DNA of 64,000 nucleotides from Gnomoniopsis sp. IMI 355080 (taxonomy: Eukaryota > Ascomycota > Sordariomycetes > Diaporthales > Gnomoniaceae). The stretch covers positions 310,001-374,000 of the forward strand of contig JAPEVC010000002.1 in assembly GCA_027946555.1 (NCBI GenBank), read 5' to 3'. The notes beneath the pieces are model-generated. The model ran no database searches. It saw only the letters and a list, made by a program, of their open reading frames with translations, and was not told where the DNA came from. Position 1 is the first letter of the stretch, and every line of letters starts with the position of its first letter. The position numbers and the translations under genes were made by a program. Below, in pieces: positions 33,443-43,104 of the stretch.

Positions 33443-35515
33443 TCATTGCTGGCCTTCAACCCATTGCTCAATCCTCTCCAACAGGTCGGCCTTCTTTCCC
33501 AAAGTAGAGAGGCCCTTCTCAGTACAGATGGCCTTCAATTCTACTACCGTCCTTTTGGACAAGGTGCCGTTATCAATTGCAGACGACTGGTCCGAGATGG
33601 CAGTAACACCAACAGCAACCAGCTTCTTCGCAGTGGTCTTTGCCTTCTTCTTTGGGCGATCCTCTTCATCATCTTCGATGTGCCTCTTAATGTCCATTTC
33701 CTGCTGCAGAAGCTTGACCTCCTCATAGAGGTTCTCTTTGAACTCAGCCTGGTATTGACCAACCCTTTTATTGATCTGCTTGTGCCTTGGTAGGGTGTGA
33801 TCCTCCCTCTTCAGCTCATTGATGTCCTCATCAAGCGCCAGAGCTTGCAGAATCTTGTAGTGGTGTTGTAAAGCCGGATTCGGGTACTTGGACGGATCAT
33901 ATTGATCTTTGGGCAGCTTCAGATTCTGCACAATGGTTCGCATTTGTGTAGTAAGCTCGTCGGAGGCACGAATCACGAATTTGGGCTTGATGGGCTCCAA
34001 ATCGCGCAGGTCATCAACGAATGGAAGGGGGTGGAGCCAGAGACCTGCAGGAAGATAGCTCGTGCCAGAATCTTCCGCCGACTGTTTCTTCGATGGCAGG
34101 ATGGCGACAATCTGTGGCACAGCATTTTTCCGCGCAATATACCAAGCAATAGCCATCTTCTTGCTGTCGATAAGCTTCTGCCACAGAGCAGAAAATACCC
34201 GCGTTGAGCCCACAAAGCCTGTCTCTGTAGGGAAGATGAATATCGACTTTTTGACCGCTGCCCATGGAGGTAGCATTGAGCGCGGTTTGAAGCCGATGAC
34301 TCGCAGACACTTGCTCTCGAACTGTTTAACCTTTTCGAGCTCCTGGGGTGTAAAGTAGACATAATCTCCGCCGGTGCCGAATTTGTACGCCTTCTTCAGC
34401 TCACCCTTTTCGACTGTGCGCATTGAGCCCTCTTCAGTTTTCGTGACCTCGCCTTGGACAAGTTGCGGGCGGTCGTTGTCGTTTTCCAGATATACATAGC
34501 AACTCCTCTGTATTTTCTGCCTGTGAAGGATAAGATAGCTCTTGACCGAGATAGTCATTCCCGGAGCAATTTCAAAAGGCATGTCGGAGAAGTAGGCACG
34601 CTTGGGCGTCTGCTTGGCTGTGATACTCGAGATTAGAGAATGAAGAAGAGATATTCCGTCCCCAGCCTTGACGGTCTTAATCTCGTCTCCTGCTTCTGAG
34701 TCCGCAGCTTGCAACGGATCGAGATATATGATATCCTATTGCTGTCAGCTTGGGAAGGCGTTCTGTGCACTGGTGGGCGCTCTGCTCACGGTGTAGAACT
34801 TCTCCACATTGAACTTGTGACCGTCCCGACTGACTGGAAACAGTTCAATCGTCACGCCTAGATCGAACAAGTCTTTTGCTCGCACAGCGGCTTGGTCTCG
34901 TTTTGCCTTGTCTCCCTTGAAGGGGTCATCATTGTCCGTCACGATGAAAAGCCTTCGTGAGCCGAAATTCGGAGCCCCAGTTGTGAAAATTTGGTTCGCG
35001 AAAAACAACATGTTCTTGATGGGAGCTTCCCCTCCTGGAGCGGGATTGAGGATGCCATCTGGGTCATCTCCATGTTCGGCCAAATCTTTGAGGCCCTTAA
35101 CCACTTCTGCGGAAGGGATGTTCAGGTCTGTGTGCAGATAGCAATTGGGAAACTGAGAGGGAGAGCCGTTGCTGTTACGAAACTTGGATTTCTCAGTTCC
35201 AAAAAGCATGATTCCCATCATGTCTTTGGGCTGGGAAATGATGCGTTGCTGCATCATCATGCTAGCACTCTTCAATGCCGCCATTACAGCGTTGTCTCTG
35301 TCCTTGCAGCCGGGATCTGTCGGTGTCTCTAGCATAGACTCGCTCACCTCAATGGCGAACAGAACAGCATCTTTCTGCGTCTTGTAGTCCTGGGAACGGG
35401 ATCAGCATGGACAAATGGCTTGAGTGATGACTGTGATCTTTACATGCTCGCCAAGTTCCTCATCGCCGTCATCCTCCTCGTTCTGTCGATCATCTTCGTC
35501 CCGGCTGTGAGACAT
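33443..35515 (-). CDS. ku70: Ku70, DNA-end-binding subunit of non-homologous end joining
   Basis: Exons 35444-35515, 34790-35389 and 33443-34735; 654 aa, near the usual fungal length. Introns are both 54 nt. The acidic N-terminus (MSHSRDEDDRQNEEDDGDEE) precedes the vWA-like alpha/beta domain (KDAVLFAIEVSESMLETP, RRLFIVTDNDDPF). The DNA-encircling Ku core follows (KAYKFGTGGDYVYFTPQE, KCLRVIGFKPRSMLP, GLWLHPLPFVDDLRDL). A basic linker and a C-terminal SAP motif close the protein (LSKRTVVELKAICTEKGLST). Family knowledge: with Ku80 it forms the ring that loads on broken ends, recruits ligase IV and also acts at telomeres. The gene diverges from ferrochelatase across a 512-bp gap. GTGAGC at codon 39-40 is coding, since the frame and homology run straight through. 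Confidence 0.96.
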
Positions 35516-36027
35516 TCTTGTTGCTGCCAACACGTTGGGACGCAAGCTATGGAATTGAAGATTGAAAAGAGGGAAAATTGAGAAGTTCTCTAGAGGCGAG
35601 GATGTGAAGTCTTGGTGATGTTGCCTTACAGTCGCCAGGCTGTCCAGGCAGCCCACATGATCCAACGCGTTGGGGAGACGCGCTCCTACGCCCGTTGCGT
35701 CAGTTTTAGGTGGAGCGTGCCGCGACAGCAGGTGACAAGGTGCTCCAACTGACAACTGCAAGTGCTGCACTAGCGTAGGCAGAGCTCTCCACAGTGGGGC
35801 CCCACCTACCTAGGTTCTATGACAAACCACGCCTGCTTATTCGATGACGAGCTGCTATGCTTCCACGCAGATCGTGAAGACATCGGCCTTTCCATACTTT
35901 CCGGTTGGACACATATGCATACTTTACACCGTTTTGACCACCTGACTTCCAATATTCTCGCTGTCTGGGTATCAGAACATCGATTGATAGCTTACAACAT
36001 TTCCAAAGTCACCAGAACACCGTCGAT
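35516..36027. promoter_or_regulatory. Bidirectional promoter region between ku70 and ferrochelatase
   Basis: 512 bp between two divergent start codons. It contains one TACCTAGGT copy at 35807-35815. No clear TATA box seen. Shared regulation is possible but not shown. Confidence 0.5.
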
Positions 36028-37407
36028 ATGGCCTTGCGACAGTCTGCGACGATGCTCTCCAGGGGCATGTTGCGGACAACCTCGGGCGCACCGCCACTCC
36101 ACCTGCCGAAGAGCGCCACACAAGCTGTGAGATCTCTTGCGACAATACACACGCCTCCTGTCACGCAGAACTCGGTGGGGTCCAAAGGACCGACAGCCAT
36201 GGTATTTATGAACATGGGCGGACCTTCAACAACAGATGAAGTGGGAGACTTCTTAAGCCGCCTCTTCGTACGTCTAGCCAAGCGCAAGCTCCCTTCCAGC
36301 CCTGCGGTCTCTAACAAGCACACCACAACAGGCTGACGGCGATTTGATTCCACTCGGAAGATTACAAAATTACCTTGGGCCCCTTATTTCCAAACGCCGG
36401 ACTCCCAAAATCCAAAAACAATATGCTGCCATTGGTGGCGGCTCCCCCATTCGAAAATGGTCCGAATATCAAAATGCCGAGATGTGCAAGATCCTCGACG
36501 AGATTTCTCCAGAGACAGCACCTCACAAACCTTACACGGCCTTCCGCTACGCAGATCCTTTGACCGAGGAGATGTACAATAAACTATTCGAGGATGGGTT
36601 CGGCAAAGGCAGGGGGGGCCGAGCTGTTGCATTCACACAATATCCCCAATACTCTTGCTCGACGACCGGGAGCTCTATAAATGAGTTGTGGAAGTGGCGG
36701 CAGAGGCTGGAGAAGGACGATGTCACAGGTCCGATTCAGTGGAGTGTCATTGACAGGTGGCCGGTGCATCCGGGATTGGTTGATGCTTTTGCCCAAAATA
36801 TTCAGCAGAAATTGGAGGAGTTTCCACCAGAGAGGAGAGACAAAGTTGTGCTTATTTATTCCGCGCACAGCTTGCCCATGTCCGTTGTTAATAGAGGTAA
36901 GCTGTTCTCCTCGGTTGTGGCGTGTATTTGCTGATGCTAACATCCATGCCAGGCGACCCATATCCTGCTGAGGTCGCAGCAACCGTCTATGCTGTCAACC
37001 AGCGCCTTGGCTTCTCCCACCAATATCGGTTGTGCTGGCAATCGCAGGTAGGCCCATCAGCATGGTTGGGGCCTCAGACATCCGATTCGGTGGAAGCATT
37101 TGTTCATAAGGGGCAGAAGGACCTGATCCTGATCCCGATTGCATTCACATCTGACCACATCGAGACACTCTACGAGCTGGACCAAGAGGTAATTACCGAC
37201 TCAGGTTCACCGGAAACAGTCAAGAGGGCAGATAGTTTAAACGGAAACCCTACTTTCATCAAGGGCTTGGCGGATATCGCGAAGACCCACTTGCAAGGCG
37301 GAATCTCCTGCTCGAAACAAATGGGCCTGAGGTGTCCTGGTTGCAAGAGCGAAAGATGCCTTGAGTCGAAGAAGTTCTTTGCGGGCGAAGCTACCGCGTC
37401 GGTATAA
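36028..37407 (+). CDS. hem15: Ferrochelatase, mitochondrial, [2Fe-2S] type
   Basis: Exons 36028-36267, 36332-36896 and 36953-37407; 419 aa. Introns are 64 and 56 nt. The basic, hydroxylated N-terminus (MALRQSATMLSRGMLRTTSG) fits a mitochondrial presequence. Signature blocks: AMVFMNMGGPSTTDEVGDFL, YPQYSCSTTGSSINELW, SAHSLPMSVVNRGDPYPAEV with the active-site His, and AFTSDHIETLYELDQE with the second His/Glu pair. The C-terminal extension RCPGCKSERCLESKKFF has Cys-x2-Cys-x4-Cys which, with the Cys in YPQYSC, matches the four-ligand [2Fe-2S] pattern of animal ferrochelatase. Reaction: insertion of Fe2+ into protoporphyrin IX at the matrix face of the inner membrane, the last step of haem synthesis. 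Confidence 0.96.
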
Positions 37408-39205
37408 TTCAGGCTGAGAGACAGGGGCATGACCATGGAGTCATAAGGATGTACTATATAAGTAGCTACGTGTAACGGGAATCGGGCTTAAGGGACAGCG
37501 TATCAACTTAGAGGGCAGTCAAAATGCATCTGGATTCAAAAACGTGGTCGAGCATCAGGTCTGTAATGATAGAAAGCAACTGAAAATGCCCAATTTAATC
37601 TGTTCATGATAACAATTATATCGCGTGTCAAACTCGCATCCATATCCGAGGATAATATTGCGCAATGGTTGGTCGCATTGTTATGCACACCTCACAAGAA
37701 TAGCCTGCAGCATACAACTTTGGTTCGCTTCATGGCACAACTCAGCAAGTAACATCCCAGACAACCGATCTTCAAGCCGCGGGAGCGAGCGGTTATATCC
37801 TGGGACTCAAAGTCTAAACAACAAGCTAGATCCTGTGCTTCCGGCCTATTGGTATGCAAGGGATTAAAAAACTTGATCTGCAGTCTACACGTTGGACGTT
37901 TCAACACCTCTGGCGGTACTTTTTCCGGTAGGTTTATGAGAGCATTATTGACGGCATCGGGGAGCTTTCCGGGCGTTTCGAGGCAAGCTTGACATACCCC
38001 GTCAGCGCCCGTACGGAACAAAAAATAGCCATAATAACCCCGCGTGCCCGAGATCATGTTACTCCCCGGAAAGGAACAAAGAACAAACCAGACGAACGAA
38101 TACAAGAAAGCCCGTAAAGTCCGAGGGGGCCACAAAGCAACAGCAGCTGCTACACGCACGGGTATGATGATGGATTGATGAATCATACATAACGCGCAAC
38201 ACCTTCAGTTACCGATCCACCATGTCGGGATGCACGAGGAGCGCAAGGGGCCGCCTGGATGGGTGCGTTGGCTTCCACGAGTCCCACAAGGCGGGGTGGA
38301 CTTCGAGAAAGTCTACGATGGTGAAGGTGTGGTCATTCGGCGTTTGATAGGGCTAAGGCTACGGATTGTTCCTGTAAGATTGCGTGGTACTGCATTTCTC
38401 AGCGCCGGGGGATGCTGGACAACGTCATCAGTTAGCTTTCACCATCCTAGGTAGGTACTTGCGTAGATACTTGGGTAGATAGACACACAGTACCATGTAC
38501 CTTTCCATGTTTGAGCCGGATTTCTAATGGAGAAGGACGACATCACAGACTGTATCTGTCATGCCCTCTCCTTCGTAATCAATCAACGCTCAAGTGCAAT
38601 GAAAAGACGCAAGATGGAGAGTTGCCGTCGTCCATCTTGAAACTGAAGATTACCGGTAAATGCGGAACGGGGGAATTCGAGGGCCACGTTTCTGATACCG
38701 TCGAGCCCCGACTCCCCCACGGCTTATCAGTTAGGTACCACAGTACTTAGTAGTACAGCGTGTGTCCCTGGCAGCAAAAGGCCGGGTTATCCAGTACTCT
38801 GGGTCAGGTCATTGACTCGCTCACTGCCTAGGTAGGTAAACCCTTTTCATTTTGCTTTCCCTTCTTTGCTCTCCCCTTCACGAGTTTATTTACTTGGGGG
38901 TTTTTCCGTCCAACCAACCCTGTCCGCCCTTTTCTTTTTGACATTCCCTTCGAGAGGATGGACAAAATTATGTGAAGCTACATTTGTCGAGTTTAGTCCC
39001 CCGGTTTCGTACTCGGCCTCGTGGTTTTCACCTGCGAGTGAGCTGCGCCCCTGCGGAATCCCCGGGATCAGACCTTACCAGCAAGGAGTACTTGCGCCAA
39101 GGTTAACAAGGAAAAAAAGCGACTCAACAGCAGTCCCCTGGGCTCTTCCTCGCTCGGTATCTAAGCTCGAATTAGCAAGCTGGGCCATACAAGAAAGCAC
39201 CTAAC
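37408..39205. other. Intergenic, 1.8 kb
   Basis: 3' flank of ferrochelatase and promoter of the MFS gene. CCTAGGTAGG-type palindromes lie at 38446-38456 and 38827-38838. A 164-codon minus-strand open frame near 37692-38186 has no recognisable content. No gene called. Confidence 0.5.
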
Positions 39206-41261
39206 ATGCCCAAGACAGCAACGATCAATATGGCGAAACAGCCTGAGGACGACTGGGCGGATAGAACACGAGGGGCGAGCATTGATAGGACGCCATCACC
39301 GGATGAAGCCACTACCCTTTTGGGCGGCGGTGCGAGTGACTCGGATCCCGGCGATGACCCAACGCTCCGGAGAGACAGCTGGGTTGGCGATAAGGAGTAT
39401 GCGCATTTGCCATGGTACAGGAAACCACATGTATGTATCCAGGCAGGGCAACCGCAACACATCTGGAAGCCCATGCTGATGTTGAACTTGTCAAGGTCTT
39501 CTGGCTTATCCCGCCCTATGCCCTCTACACTCTGGCATTTGGCGGTTCCATAGTGCCTAAGCTCAACCTGTACGTGGATTGGCTTGTCCTTGCCCAGGAG
39601 GTTTGTTGAGGATGTTTCTTTGGCTGCTGACACGGCATACGGCACAGTATCATCGACCTGGTATGTCAGCAGTATTTCGCTGAGAAGACTATCCGCGACG
39701 GACGCAATGGGGCAATTCCCATTACATGGGGAGGCGACAATCCGCAGTGCAACATCCCAGAGGTCCAGGCAGATGTCGCAACTTTCATGCTGATTCTCAG
39801 CTTGATTGGCGGCGTACTAAGCGCGTATACTGCACCCAAGATCGGGTCTCTGTCCGACCGCTATGGTCGCAAGAAGCTTCTGGCTCTCGCCTCTTTCGGA
39901 GGTGTTCTGGGCGAAATCGTCACCATCTTTGCAGCCAAGTTTCCCGATGTTGTCCATTATCGATGGCTCCTTCTTGGAGTCACCTTTGACGGCCTGGCCG
40001 GCTCATTCACGGCCGGATCTGTGCTCAGTCAATCGTACACTGCCGACTGTACACCACCATCGAAGCGCGGCGTTGCCATCGGCTATATGCACGCTTGTCT
40101 CTTCTCCGGTCTGGCTTTTGGTCCTTTCATTGCAGCCTACTTTGTGAAGTGGACTGGCTCACTTCTCTCCATTTTCTACATTTCCGTCTCATGTCATGTT
40201 CTTTTCATGATCGTCGTCGGCTTCGTCATCCCAGAGTCTGTCTCTAAAAGGCGCCAACGCCTTGCCCGCGAGAAGCGCCGCATGGACAATGAGAAACGCA
40301 ACCGCAAGACTCGTGAGTGGGCCTCCGCGTACATCGATGCCGCTCGAGGCTCCAACAATTGGCTGTGGTCCTGGCTTGCAACCCCGAAGCATGCGAATTT
40401 GCTTGCCTCGATCCGCTCCGCCAATCCTTTTGAGCCACTCAAAACACTCGCGCCGAAAGGTGCCGAGAACAAGCGCGTGCGCCGCAATCTTATTCTGCTC
40501 GCAGTCATGGACATGGTCATCCTGGGCGCGGCTATGAGCTCCGGCCAAGTCACTCTGCTATACACCGAGTATATTTTCAACTGGGGCAATTTCGAAACGT
40601 CTCAATACATCTCGCTGATCTCGCTCGTGCGCGTGATCATCCTGATTGGTGTCTTTCCTGTCATCAACTACATCTTCCGCATCCGCCCAGCTCAGCGCCG
40701 CCGCCGCGAGTCTGGTTCCATCGTTGAGAGCAACTCGGGCGCCGATGAGCTGGACGTGTGGATCCTGCGATTCGCTATTGTAAGCGACGTGGTTGGTGTC
40801 GCGGGGTACATCTTTGCGCGCACGCCGGCGCTATTCGTGGTGTCTGGTTGCATCACCGCGTTTGGTGGCTTGGGCAGCGCTACGATCCAAAGCATGTTGT
40901 CAAAGCACGTCTCCGCTGAGCGGACGGGTGCCTTGCTCGGTGCTATTGGGCTGTTGCACGCGCTGTCGAGGATCATCGCGCCGGTGATTTTCAACGGCCT
41001 CTATGCGGCGACTGTCAAAACATTCCCGCAGGCTGTATTTGTGGCTCTTACGGTCATGTTTTGTCTTATGTTGGTCTTGTCGACGATGGTAAAGCCACAC
41101 GGTAAGCTGGCCCTTCGCCTCCACGGAGTCGCACGAAAGAAACTAATGAGTCTTCTATAGTCTTTTTGACAGATCCCGTTGAGCCCGAAGCGGAGTCTCC
41201 CACCAGGCCCGGAGTCCCCCGGCAGAACACCCTGACGGAAGATGAGGTTCTACCGATCTAG
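39206..41261 (+). CDS. MFS transporter, Tet/TCR-like efflux type (YCR023C-like)
   Basis: Exons 39206-39430, 39496-39569, 39648-41101 and 41161-41261; 617 aa. Introns are 65, 78 and 59 nt. The acidic cytosolic N-terminus has a dileucine-like EATTLLGG. Helix 1 is FWLIPPYALYTLAFGGSIVP. The conserved MFS loop 2-3 motif is present as GSLSDRYGRKKLLALASFGG, and the N-domain continues with YMHACLFSGLAFGPFIAAYF. A long charged central loop (RRQRLAREKRRMDNEKRNRK) separates the two six-helix halves. The final helices end in MFCLMLVLSTMVKPH. The last exon adds a short Pro/Glu-rich tail. Without intron 3 the protein would end in a shorter basic tail, so tail isoforms are possible. Predicted to be a membrane exporter, probably of endosome or plasma membrane. 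Substrate unknown. Confidence 0.9.
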
Positions 41262-41978
41262 GCGTAGGATTGGTGCATCTCTCGTTTAGCCTTATAATTT
41301 TTCTTAAATGTCTACTGTTGTTTTGCTTTGATTGATGTCGGCAATGGCCTGGAGTTTAGGGTTTATGAATAACAGCCTGAGAGCCTGAGGATAGATATAG
41401 ACATGCCGTCGAAAGATGTCGGGAAATACAGATTGAGGGCTGTAGTACCATGTACAAGATCACGAGAGAGATGTATACCAAATTTTCACAACAGAAACAA
41501 TACAAGCAATACTCCCACAAAGTTCAGAATCTAGACTGTCGGGTGATGCGATGGGTATAGCACAAACAAAATGCAGCAAGCAAATTGACCTTGGCCATAA
41601 TCGGGCGGTATAGCTTCACGATCTTGAAAGAAGTCGGCAGTCAGTCTTGGAAAGGCCGACGAGCTCACTTACCATATGGCATACCCGAGTAGTGTACCTA
41701 GGTAGCTTTTCATATCTGCTGTGTCTCCCGGCTCCACCATCAAGTACAGTGGTACCTAAAAGATTACTGGCAGCGGCACGCGCCGAAAGTCTAGCGGGGA
41801 GTGGCCCTGTGGTACAGGATCAATAAGCTAAGCGTACCGTTAAACCGGGACTGCCAGTCCTGCAGATCGCAGGCAAGTGGGACAAGGCCTCCCTGCAGTC
41901 AAGGTCCATCCAGAACTGTCGTCATTCATGCATCTTCTCATTGATCCAGAAAAAAGAACATAGTAAGGATCTTGAACA
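41262..41978. other. Intergenic, 0.7 kb
   Basis: Between two plus-strand genes. TACCTAGGTA lies at 41695-41704. No gene content seen. Confidence 0.55.
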
Positions 41979-42826
41979 ATGCTCACGCGCCGCTGGTCGA
42001 GCATACTCAAGCCACCATTTCACATACTTGTCAGATCCAAGATGAGTACAGAACACGGGAGGAAGATCATGTTCGGACCGTTTGAGGTGACATCTCAGGT
42101 GAGTGAATACAAAACATACACACCGGATAAGCCTTCATCTCCAGCACAAAGAAATGTCTGCAGACGATGAGATTATTCAAGCGTTTATCAAGGTCCAGCT
42201 GATATTCATTTTTTGTTTCAATTTTCTTTGCTCAAAAGATTCTGAACTAAAACCACAAACAGGTCTTCCTCGACACCCCCCACTCCTTCGCCCTCGTGAA
42301 TCTCAAACCACTCCTCCCAGGCCACGTACTAGTCTGCCCCCACAAGCCACACAAACGTCTCACCGACCTCTCTCTTCCCGAAGTCACCGATCTCTTCAGC
42401 ACCGTGCAGCGCGTTCAAGGCCTACTCGCCCGCCACTACTTCCCCCCACCACCAAGCCCCCCATCATCATCATCCTCATCCAAGCAGCAGCCAACGCCAA
42501 CAGGCTCCTTCAGTATCGCCCTTCAAGACGGGCCCGAGGCAGGTCAAACCGTCCCGCACGTCCACGTCCACATCATCCCGCGCATCCGGAACATCTCGGC
42601 CAAGCCGGATGACGGCACCGAGGGGGATGCGCTGTACGATAAAATGGCGGGCGAGAGCGGGAATGTTGGTGGGGCATTGTGGGATCGCGAGCTGGGCCGG
42701 CGCCCCGAGCCCGGGGGCGGGTTTCCGAGAATTGAGGATAGTGAGAGGCAAGCACGGACGATGCATGAAATGGAGCGGGAAGCTGGGCTGTATAGGCGAT
42801 TGTTAGAGCAGGAGGAGGAGGCATAG
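41979..42826 (+). CDS. HIT-family dinucleoside polyphosphate hydrolase, FHIT/Hnt2-like
   Basis: Exons 41979-42098 and 42263-42826; 227 aa. The 164-nt intron joins GPFEVTSQ to VFLDTPHSFALVNLKPLLPG in phase, as in other fungal Hnt2/Aph1 proteins. The HIT triad is seen in PHVHVHIIPR, preceded by GHVLVCPHKP. A Pro/Ser insertion (PPPPSPPSSSSSSKQQ) sits before the GSFSIALQDGPEAGQ strand. The first ATG gives an arginine-rich, possibly mitochondrial leader (MLTRRWSSILKPPFHILVRS); an internal ATG at 42042 gives a cytosolic form. Family reaction: hydrolysis of Ap3A (and related Ap4A) to AMP plus ADP. The C-terminus is Glu-rich and helical. Confidence 0.9.
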
Positions 42827-43104
42827 ACGGTGCGCTTAGCACAAGTTGGGCGAGTGCAAGACTAGAAGCCTTTTGCAACGGTAATTTGCTCATAGGAAGC
42901 TGGCAAAAGGCCCGGTAGAGAAGAACCATTATGCATTGCGGCTGTCATTGCGTCGTACTCTTGATACGAATATATATATATATAAAGTCTCCATGTGACC
43001 GTGTGACCGTGTGTCTATCCCTAACCACCAGGGCGCTGTTGGGATCTCCCAAGTCCAGCCCAATTATCTCAATATACACAATTTCTAGAACGTGCCAAAC
43101 ATAA
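42827..43104. other. Short convergent intergenic region
   Basis: 278 bp between the 3' ends of the HIT gene and the NIT-4-like gene. It contains a TA dinucleotide run at about 42970-42986, possibly shared 3'-end sequence. Confidence 0.6.

Noticed and set aside
37692..38186. 164-codon minus-strand frame after ferrochelatase
   Set aside because: Contains one mildly protein-like stretch but no recognisable domain. Not supportable as a gene without transcripts.
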